A DNA stretch of 64,000 bases, taken from NCBI GenBank assembly GCA_947311845.1, contig CAMZMU010000115.1:29881351-29945350 (forward strand), given 5' to 3'. Every line of letters starts with the position of its first letter. The stretch's first letter is position 1. Both the position numbers and the translations under genes were made by a program. The DNA is from Poa pratensis. Lineage: Eukaryota; Streptophyta; Magnoliopsida; Poales; Poaceae. Shown piece after piece: positions 36,900-55,900 of this stretch. Below the pieces are notes generated by a model, which saw only the letters and a list, made by a program, of their open reading frames with translations, had not been told where the DNA came from and made no database searches.

Positions 36900-36924
36900 C
36901 CCCCCCCCCCCCCCCCCCCCCCCC
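36900..36924 (+). repeat. C25 homopolymer
   Basis: Twenty-five consecutive C, followed by a TCTCTCTTCTCTCC stretch. Confidence 0.95.
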
Positions 36925-37342
36925 TCTCTCTTCTCTCCAGCGCGACTGCAGCGTCGCCGGATATCTTGTATGTACTCTAACCTGAATTATCTTAGTTAAT
37001 GAGCTGCATTAGTAAGGCTGTTGGTCAAGATTCCCCCTGCTGCCAATCCAAGAGATCGCAACAGATCTCGAAGATCGCTAAGCACCCATTAGAAAAACCT
37101 AAGCCCTCTCTACAGGGCCATGTGGTGCCACCTTTTCTTAACAGTTGGAGCTGGATCGAGCAATTTGGTTGGAGTATCAATTACAGCAGTTGATGCGCTC
37201 CGCAGTCAGGTCTACATTCAAGTGGGCGTGCTGCAAGGTACAACTAACACGCGGGGTGCAATCTTCTAATGTACTTCGGCGTACCTGGTTACTTGGGTTT
37301 CGCAGCCGTGCGAGCACGCCCACAAGGGTTCACGCATTCCTA

Positions 37343-37427
37343 CTCTCTCCGTTCAAATTAGATGACTTATATTTGTCCACATGCGGATGTGCACAAAAGG
37401 AAGTCATCTAATTTAGAACGGAGTGAG
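37343..37427. mobile_element. Short Stowaway MITE
   Basis: Ends CTCTCTCCGTTCAAATTAGA and TCTAATTTAGAACGGAGTGAG are inverted, with TA on both sides; 85 bp. Related to the copy at 42469-42591. Confidence 0.85.
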
Positions 37428-38559
37428 TATATGTTAAGGAAACTGTGACCAGAACCGGGCTAGATGATCAGTACAAAGCTGTGTATATACAACTGCCAAA
37501 ATGGAGGTTCAGTTTTGCGGATACCAACATAGAAATTTTAACTATCACTATCTTCTTCTGTCAAGAGTCAGGACAACTAGATACCTTACAAGTTCAGCTT
37601 GCCAATCTGACTTGTCAGGTTGTATTGTAATGTGTATGCTTGTACAATTTGCCAATTTGGTGTACCAAGTTGCAACATTGTATTACCATGTTGGTCCTAG
37701 TGGACACCATGATCAACACCTCACTATGATCAGCTAGCGCACATATGGGGTTAAGTGTGATCTGTGGATGGCAAGTGGGGGCAGCTAGCAGCGCCAGAGG
37801 TGGCGCGCGCTCACGTTGGATCCATCATACAAGCATTGATCCATGTGCTAAAGGAGAATATCAAGCAAGCCCAAAGTGCTTAGAACCCCTGAAACCATTA
37901 AAAAGACTAGCAAGTTGTTTGGGATACAAGTGCTATTTAACTAGAGTTATACAATAACTCGCTTATTAGCTGCAATGCGATGGAAAATGTTGGTACTTCA
38001 GAAGTGGAACATGCCCAAAGCTATCGAGAAACTTTGTGCATTGTTTCGAGTGTATAGGATGTCAGCAAGAGAAGACCACTCAACACCTCTTTCACCATTG
38101 TCATTTTGCACATCTATCCTGGTTTGTTGTTTGTATGGATTGTAAATTAATCTCTCGTCGGTCGATTTAACATATGTTTGGCAATTCCTTTTTTGGAATT
38201 CCCTGTGCACTACACATCACATATTTTTGTTGGTACCAACCCACATTTTTGTTGGTGGCAACCCACAATGTCGTTTGATTTGGCTTTGTCAAAGTGATGT
38301 GGTGTTTGATAAGAAGATTTCCAATGGGTTTCTTTTTATCATCTAGTTTCGGTCTTGGTTCTTATTGCAGTGACCATATAGTATCAACAGCATATCGCAG
38401 GCATGCAGTAGCAAGCTTGAAAACATTGATGTCGCCTTCTGTCTAAAAAAACATTGATGTCCCAACATGGGTTGCAATGTGACAATAGGTTTTGTGGTAC
38501 ATGAGTTCTTAGCATGGTTCGAATGTAGGGTCAGGGAGTCAGTAGTCACCCTTCCATCA

Positions 38560-38723
38560 TCTAAACAAAGGCAATCATTACATTGTTATTTTAGGTGCCT
38601 ATTTTACAACAGCAGGCAGAAAAAAATTGGTGCCATATTTTACATCATCTGCTACTGAAGGAAATTTCAGATGCCTGAAAGCTGTTTTTGAGTGCCCTAT
38701 TTTATCATCTGTTGGAGATGCTC
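38560..38723. mobile_element. Right part of a Tourist/Harbinger-type MITE
   Basis: The right edge reads GTTGGAGATGCTC followed by TAA, the end structure of Tourist MITEs. The complementary left end was not found, so the element is truncated or diverged; the left coordinate is approximate. Confidence 0.45.
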
Positions 38724-39114
38724 TAAGAGATGAATAGATGAAATCACTAGACCCAGACACCAGAAGCAATAAAATCAATTTTTTTTGGCGGAAAAGAAAA
38801 GATAGCGAGCGACCGAGGCTACATAGCCGCCAAAAGATATTGTGCTTAAGGCTTCAGCAAGAGGTTCCCTCCTCATGCAGTCCAGTTGACATCATTTGTA
38901 ACAAGATAAGGCTGGGGCAGGAAGACGCTGATCCAGCGACCACAAAATTGAAGAAAATCCTACTCGAGGATATACTCCTATTCGAGGATTATGTTCGATG
39001 ACGGAGATGAAAATGTCGCATGTATGTCACCTTAGGGCACAAAGAAAATCGAAGTCGAAGAACACCGGAGAGGCAGAACCTTACCATTTGCAGCTTTCCT
39101 AAATAAATAATATT

Positions 39115-39193
39115 ACCGCAGTTCCTTGATGTAAGAAGTTTTGGCAACTCAAATTGAACTGTTAAAACGTCTTGTATTTGGGAACGGAGGGAG
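39115..39193. mobile_element. Truncated Stowaway-type MITE
   Basis: One end only: TTGTATTTGGGAACGGAGGGAG, preceded by the AAAACGTC block usual in this MITE group. The opposite end lacks the CTCCCTCCGT motif. Confidence 0.55.
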
Positions 39194-40549
39194 TTATCTC
39201 TTGAACCTTCTTCTACTCTTTTCCAACTGTAATAAGCAAATGGATATTTTCAAAGATCTGTCTTCAGATCTACCCAACATAACACACCAGTGAGACGAGA
39301 TCAAACAAACCGTGAGAAAACAACAGGCTGCCAATCGAGATCACCCATGCCGCCGCAGCAGCAGCAGCTATCGCCCGCGCCGTCATGCAACTGTCGGGCG
39401 GGCGATCGGTAGGCCGGGGCCCTCCCTCCGTACTGACAAGATCGGATTCAGAGCTGGGGCACGCCCCGCCGGCGCCGTTCATCAACGAGATACAATCGTC
39501 ATACACACCTAGACCAGAGACCAGAGAGGGAGTATGTAGGTACATCCGCCGCCCATGATGCCTAACCCGGGACCGGATCTGGATTATGTACAGCGGGGCT
39601 GGAAAATTAACTAGGCATCGCATCGACCGATCCACCACCCCACACTTGGCCGCTTCCGGCCCTGTAGACGGCCGTACTCCGGCCGCCGGAGACAGTCGCT
39701 AGCTCCGTCCAAAACAAGAAACCGACGGATCGATCTCGAGCGGGACATGTCAAGCCGGCCGGCGGTGAGGCGGCAACATACGCCGGACTGCAATGTGGAC
39801 GTGAGGTCTCAGTGATTTCTCGTTCCCACACACATGCATGGAGCTGTCGATGGTTGCAATTGTGGTTGGCTGGCTTCCCTGCATCCGCGTCATCATTCCA
39901 GTCGAATTTCGGCTGTCTCCCTCCGACGCCTTAACCCACCAAGACCGAAAACAGGAGAAACTTCTTTTTCCCGGTTTCTTGATTTGACAAGCAATATGAG
40001 ACCCAAGAAAACAACTTGACAAAGAAAACTATCGGGGACCAGTGATTCATACTGGTTAGGGCCCCGTCGATCTCACACTCAAGTACATTACGACAAATCG
40101 ACCCGTTCATCAGTCTAACAATAATACCCTACCCATTTTTACCGATTATTTCCATTTTACTATCGTGTCTGTACTCAATACCGCAGATTAATAATGTAGC
40201 TTCAAGTGTGGGTTGTTCTCTGTTTCATGTAAACTTTTGCAATGATCTCAATTCTCACATGGAACGGATCAGTTCGTTCGCAGTTCGGCTTTTTGTTAAT
40301 CCTAAGCTGAAATTACACTTCTCGGAAATCGATTTAGGCATAAGAAAATCGTGGGTGACTAGATGCACCTGCAAACATTATCATCGGGTCCCAAGCATTC
40401 TCTGAAGTCTAAACTGTACTCGTCTCTGGGTCACAAACTCACAATGGCGTACAAAAGTATACTGAAACAGGTATCGGCAGTCCAGTTGGTGGAAGCCACA
40501 GTTGGAGCAATACTGAGTAGTACTTCAAGTTTGGGCATACAGAGAACTG

Positions 40550-42177
40550 ACGCGGGCTCTCCCTCCCTCTAGGGTTCTCACCCAGCGCCGCCGCCGCCAA
40601 GCCCCTCCCCGCCGGCGTTCCCCCTCCTCCCTCTCCTCCCTCCCTCTCACCCCCGACACCCGTGTCGTCCGCGCCAGGGCGGCCCGGGGGAGAGCCGACA
40701 AGCGGGCGCGGAGATCGACGACAGGGAGCCGCGCCGCCGCTGCCGCCGGCTTTGACCGCGGTGGTGGCGGGCCCTTCCGCCCTAAGGGTGGCGGGGACCC
40801 TCGAGCTGGGCTGCAGAGCAGGTGGCTGAGGATGGACGCCGGGGCAGCGGCCCCGGGTCGGCGGTGGGCGGCGTCGGCGACCTTCGCGCAGGTGGTGCGC
40901 GGCGGCCCCGGGGCGCGGTGGTGCGGCGATGGTGTCCGGTGGCGAGCCGGCGGCCGGCGCCGCGCTGAGGCTTGAGGAGGAGACGACTGTGGCGAGGGCG
41001 GTGCAGGCGGCAACCGGCGGCGCTCCTGGTTCCTGTGGGGCTTCCAGGGCCGGTGAGTTCGGCGCGGCGGCGGCCTGTGGGTACGCAGCAGACGCTGGTC
41101 TGCGGCGTGGTGGTGCTGGCAGAGCGGGAGGGGGAAGAGGTGGTGGTGACGTGCTGTCGGCCGGCTGGCAGCGTGGCGAGATGCAGGTGCTGCGCGAAGT
41201 GCTGCGCCGGTGTCTTCGGCCTGGTGGTGCAGGGCTATCCCGGCAGGGTGTGTTGGCCGGCGGCTTCGGCGCGTTCGGTGGTGGTTTGTGGGCGGCCGGT
41301 TCATGGTGGAGTGTATGTTGAGCATCACCGGAAGAAATTCTTGCTCCGGTTCCTGCCAGAGCTGACGGTGGTGACGCCCGTGGGTGTCGCGGACTTCCTT
41401 GGAAGCATTGTCATGTGTGGTGCTCACTCCTCCTCCTGCGGCCTTGACTCCGGAGGGAAACCTCGGATCTGGGATCGGGCGATGGAGGCGCTTTTGCGTC
41501 TCTTTCCTTCTTGGGGGCATCGGCTCGGAGTCGCCTAGGGGTTCGATGAAGGTGGCTGGTTGTCGGATAGCTGTTCAAGGTCCAAGTGTGCAGTTTGGCA
41601 AAGAGGATGCTTTGGGCGGAAGATGGGTCGCGGCTGGACTTTGGTAGTCGAGTCTCTCGGCGTGTCCGATGGGTCCTTCTGCTCCGTTGTGTTGCTGTGG
41701 AGTCGGAGCTGCGTTGGAGGGTGTCCAGGCGGCGACGAGGACCGGCCACCGGTGGCTTCGCAGAGTTCTCGATCGGCGCAGGTTCAGCATATTTCCCTTG
41801 TGAAGCTCGTCGTCAGATTCGGAGCTGTCTGTCCTTGGCGCGTGTGGCCAATTGTTGGCATAGGCCGGCATGGGCTCCGATGCTTATGTGAGGCTCCGTT
41901 TGGGAAGTTGCTGGTGAAGTCGGAGTCGCTGGCTCGCGGAGGAGTGATGACGATGAAACTTCGTGGCAACCTCGACACGGTCTCCTTGTGTGTTTGTGCT
42001 TCGTGTGGGTAGCCGGGTTGGATGTGGTGGTGTGCTCAGTGTGGTCGTGTTGCATGACGACATTGGTGCATTGTACGGGTTTTCGGCCGGTTCCCCTGCA
42101 AATAAACCGGTCAATTCTCTTCTACTTTTTAAATAAAATGAGGCAATGTTGCCCGTTTTGTTCAAAAAAAAAAAAAC
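40550..42177 (+). mobile_element. Probable non-autonomous LINE-derived element with A-tail
   Basis: A GC-rich 1.6-kb block starts at a leader-like CTCTAGGGTTCTCACCCAGC segment. It contains an ATFAQVVRG peptide resembling LINE ORF1 starts. It ends TTTTTAAATAAAATGAGGCA..TTGTTC followed by a run of 13 A. This head-and-tail arrangement without any endonuclease or reverse transcriptase suggests a deleted LINE copy mobilised in trans. No clear target duplication was found, and the GC-rich frames (up to 331 codons, minus strand 40525-41520) look like composition artefacts. Confidence 0.45.
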
Positions 42178-42468
42178 AGTCGGTATCATGTAGCAAAACG
42201 CCAGAAAGTCAGATGGCTCACCACTTGGCCATATAATAAGGCTCCTGATGCAGTACACGTACGGCGTATCAAGACCTGATTTTCGAGCTCAAGAACAAAC
42301 CTGTCTGGGGCTCAGGGTTCGCTGCACATCAACGTACTGCTCTGAAACAGCAGATTTAACATTGAGAAGAGCTGTACAGATCCAAGAAATGAAGACCAAA
42401 TTATAATAACTATATAATGCACGGCCTAGAAAATGCCATGAGCCCTGTGTTCTTTTCACTCTGAGCTA

Positions 42469-42591
42469 CTCCCTCCGTTCCAAATTAGATGACTTGTATT
42501 TGTCCAAGAGTGTATGTATCTAGACATGTTACAAATTTAGATACATCCATATTTGGACAAATGAAAGTCATCTAATTTGGAACGGAGGGAG
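42469..42591. mobile_element. Stowaway MITE
   Basis: Near-perfect hairpin with ends CTCCCTCCGTTCCAAATTAG and its complement, TA duplication at 42467-42468 and 42592-42593, 123 bp. Confidence 0.95.
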
Positions 42592-42729
42592 TACCACAAA
42601 TGCATGATCCTGTTTATGCCTCTCTGGCCGGAGTGAATGGGCCAAGGCATGAGCTATCGTCTCTTCAGCATGGTACCACTTAAGGCAAGAGCCAACCTTG
42701 AAGGCCAAGCACCAAACATAGGTAACTAA

Positions 42730-43721
42730 GAGCATCTCCAGTCGCGGCGTCCAAACAGTCGCCCAAACGCCTTTCGGACAGGCCGTTTGGGCGCCGTCCG
42801 GACTACTTGGCGCATTTGGGCGCCCTCGCTCCTCACCCGCGGCGCCCAAATCGCCCGGCACAAAGGTTTTTTTTCCCGAACAAGGTTTTGCAAATTCGAA
42901 TGTGCCGCCAAAATACACTACGCCAAAATATGTCGCCAAAATATGCCGGGCAATCCCGGCGTCTGCTTGTCGCCGCCGCCGTCGTCGTCGCCGATCTAGA
43001 TGTTGTCACCGGGATGGGGCACGTAGCCATAGCCGGGCAGAGTCATGTCGGGGTCATCGGCGTTCATGTCGGGGTCATCGTCGACCTGGCCGTCCGCGCC
43101 GTGGCCGGTCTCGGCGCCGTGGTTGCCGCCGTTCTCGGGCGGTTCAAGGCGGCGACGGTCTTGTTCATGGCGGCGATATTCCTTGCGGTCAATGGCGCCG
43201 CCGTGCCGAGCCATTTCCTCTCATTCTGGTTCACGCGGCGCCCGGCACGGCTCTGCGTGTCCAATCGGCGCCGGAGTACGTCGAGGTCCCAATCCTCCTG
43301 CCTCATCTCCTCCGGCTTCTCCCTGGGCGGGGGGGGGGGCTTGCGCTTGACGCCCAGCGTCTTCCCCGCCGCCTTCCCCTTGGGTGCCGGCGCGGCGCGA
43401 GGGTTTTTCTTTTGGCGGGAGAGATGGCGGGGGAAATGCGATTTCTGTGGATGAATTGGGGGAAGCCGGCACTTATTGCGATCGCCGTCTCATTGCCAGG
43501 CGTGGCCCGCGCGTCGGAGGCCGACGTGGCGTCGTGTTTCCTTCCGTCCGGGGCCGCCCCAAGCCTCCCCAAGTTGAGGGTGTGGGCTGGGCGTACCGAA
43601 CACAAAACTGGGCCGCGCCGGACCGAATTCGCGTTTGGGTGCCGCGAGTGGGGCGATTTTGTGTCCGGCACGCCTCAAAGGCGTTTGGGCGGCCGTTTGG
43701 GCACCGCGAGCGGAGATGCTC
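42730..43721 (-). mobile_element. Non-autonomous PIF/Harbinger element, same family as 23558-25412
   Basis: The left end GAGCATCTCCAGTCGCGGCG equals the other copy's. The right end is ..CGAGCGGAGATGCTC, and the duplication TAA lies at 42727-42729 and 43722-43724. About 245 bp at the right side (43480-43721) is closely similar to 25170-25412. The interior lacks transposase. On the minus strand a frame beginning MARHGGAIDRKEYRRHEQDR (about 42999-43214) ends VPHPGDNI, possibly a remnant of the Myb-like ORF1 of this superfamily. Confidence 0.85.
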
Positions 43722-43724
43722 TAA

Positions 43725-45145
43725 TATGTGATGTTTGGGTTTTGTGGTGCAAACTTCTTGCACTCATCTTTTCTGGCTAGCTTGGAAACATGAAAAATCC
43801 CAAACCAAATCGACAGGAATATCAAGTAACCTTTACTGTCATTATCATGCTTTTCTTTTAAATGTTATCTTCTACTAGTTAAGAGCCTATCCAACATGCA
43901 GGTCAGCTTACCAGAGGTAGTCCGACTGGCACATCAAAGAGTTCAGTCACAGATTATTATTTAGCAATCATCTATAGCTACTAAGCTATAAAAAAAATCT
44001 ATTGCTACTAAACACCTATTGTTCAACAGTTGGGTAACCTTTTTATATTATCCAATTGCTTATGTATTTAAGCAAAGATGCTTTGGAAGACAGGCAACTT
44101 GGCGGGAGGGCTGCTTGGTCAAAAGTCAAAACACACAGCGAAGCATAGATCGCAAATCCAGCGACGTAAAAGACAAACAAAACAAGATGAAACCGTGAGT
44201 AGACATATGCACACGAGTTCATTTCATTATGGGACATGACTATTAGAAAAATTTGTGATTACTGCTAGTTTTGTACTTAAGGCTTGATTTTTTTTTTTAG
44301 CGATTTAGCGTCATGAATCGCGACAAAAGGCGAGAATGGCTCGGCGATATCTAGCTGGATTCCTGCTCAAAAAGAATGCCAAGTCATCGCTGTGAAATGG
44401 ACAGCAATCACATCTAAAATTAGGTAACAGCGGCGTCAAGACAAGTATAGCTAGCTGCAGGCAACAATGTGATGAACGTGGGAGAAATAATTCATTACAG
44501 ATTAATCAAACAGAATTGGTCAGAAAGAGAACTGATATGCATATAACATTGTTCTCCCAGCGTTGTGGTTTCTTTATAGTTACACGTCTTGTGCACGTCC
44601 GGAAGTTTCGCCAATAATTCCACCATTTCCGTCTGGTGTGCGGACAAAATGACTGCAATGTTTCGTTTAGATCTACTTTGGTAAGAATAATTTACTATGA
44701 AGATAAAATCGATGCACGCCTTTTGCCTACTGGGGTACTTTTAACTAAAAATACATCAGTCAAGATGTTTATACTGTATTGGTGTACCACAAGGACCAGT
44801 TTTTAAAATGATAACCTTATCTAGTTTTCTGAAAATGGCCCATGCTCTAGCAGTCTAGCTTACCCTATGGACCATCTAAATTGTTGCTGTCAAAACAAAA
44901 CAAAAATTAGGTGCTAGAACATTGGCACATCTCTGTTTGTCGGAGAGAGAACATTCACCATCATCTAGAAAATTATCTGCCGGATTCACTGGTTATGTTC
45001 ACTTGCACAGATTTTCTTTTGTGGAACATGTGTAGATTCATATGTGAGCCCAACTCAGCTTAGTGAACTTCAACACCGGAAGCCCTTTTTTTCTTGGTAC
45101 AACAGAGCTTGAACTTCATCGTACTCTCATGAGTTATTCATGAAT
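43725..45145. other. No gene recognised
   Basis: AT-rich spacer with only short frames. Confidence 0.3.
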
Positions 45146-45147
45146 TC

Positions 45148-45182
<35 letters not shown>

Positions 45183-45545
45183 AGACTTTTTTCCCAAACA
45201 AGTTGGGGTAGGCTAGAGTTGAAACTCATAAGATCTCGAAACCAGGTCATGGTTCTGGCACATGGATAGCTAACTTCCACGCAGCCCTATCCATGGCTAG
45301 TTCTTTGGTGATATTCCAATCCTTCAGATCTTTCTTAACAGACTCCTCCCATGTCAAGTTTGACCTACCACGACCCCTCTTAACATTCTCATCCCACTTT
45401 ATCCGTCCGGTATGCAATGGCGCTTCCGGAGGCCTACGTTCTATATGACCAAACCATCTTAGACGGTGTTGGACAACCTTCTCTTCAATTGGTGCTACCC
45501 CAACTCTCTCACGTATATCATCATGAATTCCAGACCAAAAAATAG
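45146..45545 (-). mobile_element. RTE-clade LINE 3' fragment with (TTG)n tail
   Basis: Read on the minus strand it encodes the ORF2 C-terminus IRERVGVAPIEEKVVQ..RLRWFGHIERRPPEAPL, then DENVKRGRGRSNLTWEESVK, then [18 protein letters not shown]. It ends in a TTG trinucleotide tail (AAC repeats at 45146-45181 on the plus strand), as RTE elements do. ATTCATGA occurs just outside both ends and may be the target duplication. 5'-truncated; no catalytic domain remains. Confidence 0.8.
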
Positions 45546-45911
45546 TGATTCATGACGCCCCGTAAGAAAAAGATTTCCATGATAAATGAAAATTTCACTT
45601 CAGATCTCAAGATGGTTAGCTCTAAAGGAATCAAATGAACTTGAAGCATTGTTTATCTTCAGTTAAAAAAAGTTTAAGCAATGTTTCTGTCCAGCCTTCC
45701 ATACAACCATCCCATGAACAGCTCTCAGGAACGGTTAAGCCTACTACCAATCGGCCCAGCAGTGAAGCAGGCAACACAGCACCAAAATACACACAGCCCA
45801 GAACATCGCATTCTCCACTGCAGCAATCTACAATTACTCGGGAAAGCTAATGGGCTTACCTGGCTACCATCATCAGTCAGGTTACATGACAACTAAGAAA
45901 ATGAGCTTTGC

Positions 45912-52221
<6,310 letters not shown>

Positions 52222-52432
52222 TGCCGCCAACCAGGAAAAGGGTTTGGGGGTTTTGCGATTTCGGAGCCGAATTCCTCTCCTCTCCTCTGCTGCGGTGGTT
52301 TGGTGAGTTCGGAATCACGGGGAGAGACGCATCGCGAAGCTCCGGAAGCTTTACTGGGCTTCAGACGGCCTGCTCGATCGATACGGTTTGGGCTTGCATG
52401 CATATTGGCTGTCCTGGTCTATTTATTTAAGC

Positions 52433-52463
52433 GGCCCATATAGTTTACCCTTTTACCGGCCCA
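52433..52463 (-). promoter_or_regulatory. Paired GGCCCA motifs upstream of WDR5
   Basis: GGCCCA at 52433-52438 and 52458-52463 (TGGGCC on the gene strand), about 210-240 bases upstream of the start codon; an ACTGGGCTT lies nearer at about 52352. Such site II-like motifs are bound by TCP factors in plant housekeeping promoters. No TATA box is evident. Confidence 0.45.
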
Positions 52464-52465
52464 TT

Positions 52466-52919
52466 TATTGATTTTACCAACCGCACAACAGATTTCGTAA
52501 AAAAAAAACCTGCACAACAGAACATACTTGGTAGTTGGTACCAAAGCTTCATCAACATAAGAAAGTTCACGTTCTCAAAAAAAAAAGTTCACATTTGTTG
52601 ATGAAGCTTTATTTTTCCTCTAAAAAAAGCTTCATCAACAAAAGAAAGTTCACATTTGTTACTCTAAAGAAAGAAGGTTCAGGTTGATACTTTCAAAAAA
52701 TTAATAGGACGGTTTCCAAAAAATCCATTCATATAAATCCAGTTAATCCTCGTAATCAAGCAAGGTTACTGTACGGTGTACAAGTTAAGTTCCTTCTGCA
52801 GTTATGCTCTACAGAGGTAAGGACAGTCGTCAAGATATCTGCAGATATCTGCCAACAAAACACTGGACGCAAGGATAATGCGACGGGACTTGTCCAACGT
52901 TTCCACTACTTTCAGTGCT
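52466..52919. other. Spacer between WDR5 and DBR1
   Basis: About 450 bp holding the distal WDR5 promoter and the 3' flank of DBR1. Includes short direct and inverted copies of AAGCTTCATCAACA and GAAAGTTCAC (52543-52665) around A-runs. No gene. Confidence 0.5.
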
Positions 52920-55900
52920 TCATTCATCATCTTCGTCATCGTCAACTTCATCAGGGAGCTCTATGTTTTCGTCGTCAAGTGGATATGCTGCCTGAGAGCT
53001 TGGTATATTTCCTCTATCAACCCCTGTCGACCAAACCATGAGGAACCACAAGTAATCACCAAAGTATAACCACAATGAGATGTATAGATAGAATAACTGT
53101 TCATTCTCTTCTAGTAGAAACGATCAAACGAGTAAACATAAACCAAATTACTATGAATTAAGTGTAAACTGACTAGGTCAGACCGTCAGCCAACCATATA
53201 GCAAAAGCTCAACCAGTCATTGGCTTGGCATCACTTCACTTCACTAACTTATCACTACTATATATAAAAGCGTGAAGAGCCACAGCACTGTAGCGTGTAC
53301 ACTATCTACAGTCGCGCGCTACAGTAGCGTAAAAAATTCGCGTTCCCCGAAAATTATATACATGAAATATATGCGCGCCGTCGAGTAGGTTCCATTCCCG
53401 TGATCGGTTTTGAGTTTGATCGAATCTAGCTCCATAATTTCGAATCCAGATTCGCACAAACATTTGACAAATTTTGTCACATTCGCCGCACTCGGTCATC
53501 CGTTTGAATTTTCATTTCACAAGTAGATGTATATCACCCTATACAAATCGGACCTCGGAATAAAACTTTCTGCAAAAAAGACCCCGCTCGCCACCTTTTG
53601 CCCGCTCGCCACTTTTTCGCAGAAAAGGATTGCGTTTTCCTAAAAATTATAAATCGGCCTCCCGGCCAAAAATATAAATTGGCCCTCCGGAATAAAACTT
53701 TTTGGAAAAAATAACCTCGCTCGCCACTTTTGGAAAAAATATAAATCGGCCTCCCAGAATTTTTTTTTAAGAAAAAAAACTTCGCATTCTCCGAAAGTTA
53801 TATACATGCAATATATGCGCACCGACGAGTAGGTTTCATTCCCGTGATCATTCCCGTGATCGGTTTTGAATTTGATCGAGTCTAGCTCTTTAATTTTGGA
53901 TCTAGGTTTGCACCAACATTTGACAAATCAGGTCAAATTCGTCGCACTTGGTCATCCGTTTAAATTTTCATTTCACAAGTAGATGTATATTACCCTACAC
54001 AAATCGGCCCTCGGAATAAAACTTTCTGCAAAAAAAAACCCCACTCGCCACTTTTTGCCCGCTCGCCACTTTTTGTAGAAAAGACCACGTGTTTTCCAAA
54101 ATCGGCCTCCCGTAATAAAAACGCGTGGTTCTTTTATGCAAATGTCCTTGCGTTCTACAGATATTACAAACTAACTACTATCCTACTATATATAATGGCG
54201 CGAAGCGTCCGGGCACTGTAACTACTGTAACAGTATGTTTTAAACTTTTTATTTCAACGGACATAAATATATACATTTCTCTTCAAACTTCAAATTCGTT
54301 GCATTTTATACCGTGCAAAAAAGACAAATTCTGACAGATTTCAAGATTTCATTAATCTTCAAGATTAGTTAACCAAAAAAAAGATATTTTAAAACGGTAC
54401 CAAATAATGATTTTCAACAGGCAAATTTGCTACAGTGCAACAACACCTACATTAGCTACAGTGTTACTGTAACACGTTACAGCAGTCGGTTTTTTTTCCC
54501 AAAAAGTCAGAAAAATTATACATGAAAAATTTACGCGTCGACGAGTAGGTTACATTCCCGTGATCGATTTCGATTTTAGTCGACTCTAACTTACTAATTT
54601 GTGATCCAGATTCGCATAAATATTCGTCGAGTTTTGTCCAATTCGTCGCGCTCGATCACCCGTTTGAATTTTCTTTTCACAAATAGATGGATATCACCTT
54701 TCCAAAAAAAATCGTGTTTTAACCTTCTTATTTTGACAAACATATAGATATGCATTTTGCTCGCCGCTTTTTCACAGTAAAGCCCTATCGTTTTCCAAAA
54801 AACCATACTACTATATATAATAGCCGGACGGATTCGCGTCCTTTCAGGCGCCCGGGCACTGTAACGCTGCACATCCGGGCGAGAAAAATATAACAAACAT
54901 ATCAACACGAGCACAAAAATAAACATTGCCTATTTATGGCATATGATCAAATTCCAACATTTGAATATTTTAAAATTTTAGATGCATTTCACATCTTAAC
55001 ATTCAAAAAATATAAAGAAGAAATCACATACGAAAAACTTTTTAATGTGGACATTTTCAAATTTAAATTTTTTTACTCCACAATATTTACAAATGTGATA
55101 AATATGTCAACATGAACACAAAAAAGAAAAATTGCTCACTACTTCTGGCATATGATCAAATTGCAAAATTAAATACTTCAAAATTTTGAATGCCTTCCAA
55201 AACTAAGCATTTCATAAACGTAAATACAATTCAAATATGGATAACTTCCCAATTTTAACAAATTTTCAAATTCGATCAATTTATAAATGTAAACTTTTTC
55301 CCAGTTCCAACATATCTAAGTCTGAACAACTAGTGCGGACATTTTCAAATTTGAATTTTCCACACCACGGTATTTCTTCTTCTAAACTATTTCTAAAATA
55401 TGCACAATTTTTAACCATAAACTTTCTTTGCATTTCAATAATTTTCAAATCTGCACGACTTTTAAATGTACACATACTAAAATTTGAATTTTACCACACG
55501 TGCACGACACACAAAGTTGAATATTTCAAAAAATTAAATACCTCTCAAATCTAACCATTTTGTAAATGTAAAAAAAAATCTAAATATGCATGAAACTCGG
55601 AGCTTAAATATCAACACAAATGACACTGAGCTAAAGCCAAAAGCATTTACTAGAGGGAGAAACATACCCCCAGGATTAGACGAGTCCAGCAGATATGGGA
55701 GTCCTAGAAACTGGAGAAAAGATTCGGTTTGTGGGTTCCTGCAATGAACTGTGCATAGCACAAGAACAATTTGAAGCACATTTCAGAAGCTTGACAAAGA
55801 AAGGGAATAAATTTCAAATGCTCAGAGTTAAACACTATTTTTGTGCAACTCTAAATACAAAAACAACTGGCTTCTCATGGAATGAACTGTAACATAACAT

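Larger units (their letters stand above)
37430..40549. other. Spacer with MITE fragments, no gene recognised
   Basis: Two partial MITEs are listed separately (38560-38723 and 39115-39193). A minus-strand frame at 39270-39638 ends in a hydrophobic stretch but has no ATG-supported start or homologue I recognise, so it is not called. Otherwise nothing convincing. Confidence 0.3.

Noticed and set aside
39270..39638. Minus-strand frame ending in an alanine-rich hydrophobic stretch
   Set aside because: It begins at GTG rather than ATG, has no recognised homologue, and the A-rich stretch is produced by a GCC/CAG repeat; too weak to call.
40525..41520. 331-codon minus-strand frame, histidine/proline/arginine-rich
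   Set aside because: Antisense to a LINE-like GC-rich element with a plus-strand A-tail; residues are those expected by chance in such DNA.
40480..42200. Target duplication for the A-tailed element from ACAGGTATCGGCAGTCC versus ACAGTCGGTATC
   Set aside because: The words are similar but not collinear; this is not a true duplication.
45146..45181. AAC trinucleotide array as a CRISPR or independent microsatellite
   Set aside because: It is the tail of an RTE LINE; the same tail occurs at 57985-58022 next to the same LINE 3' sequence.
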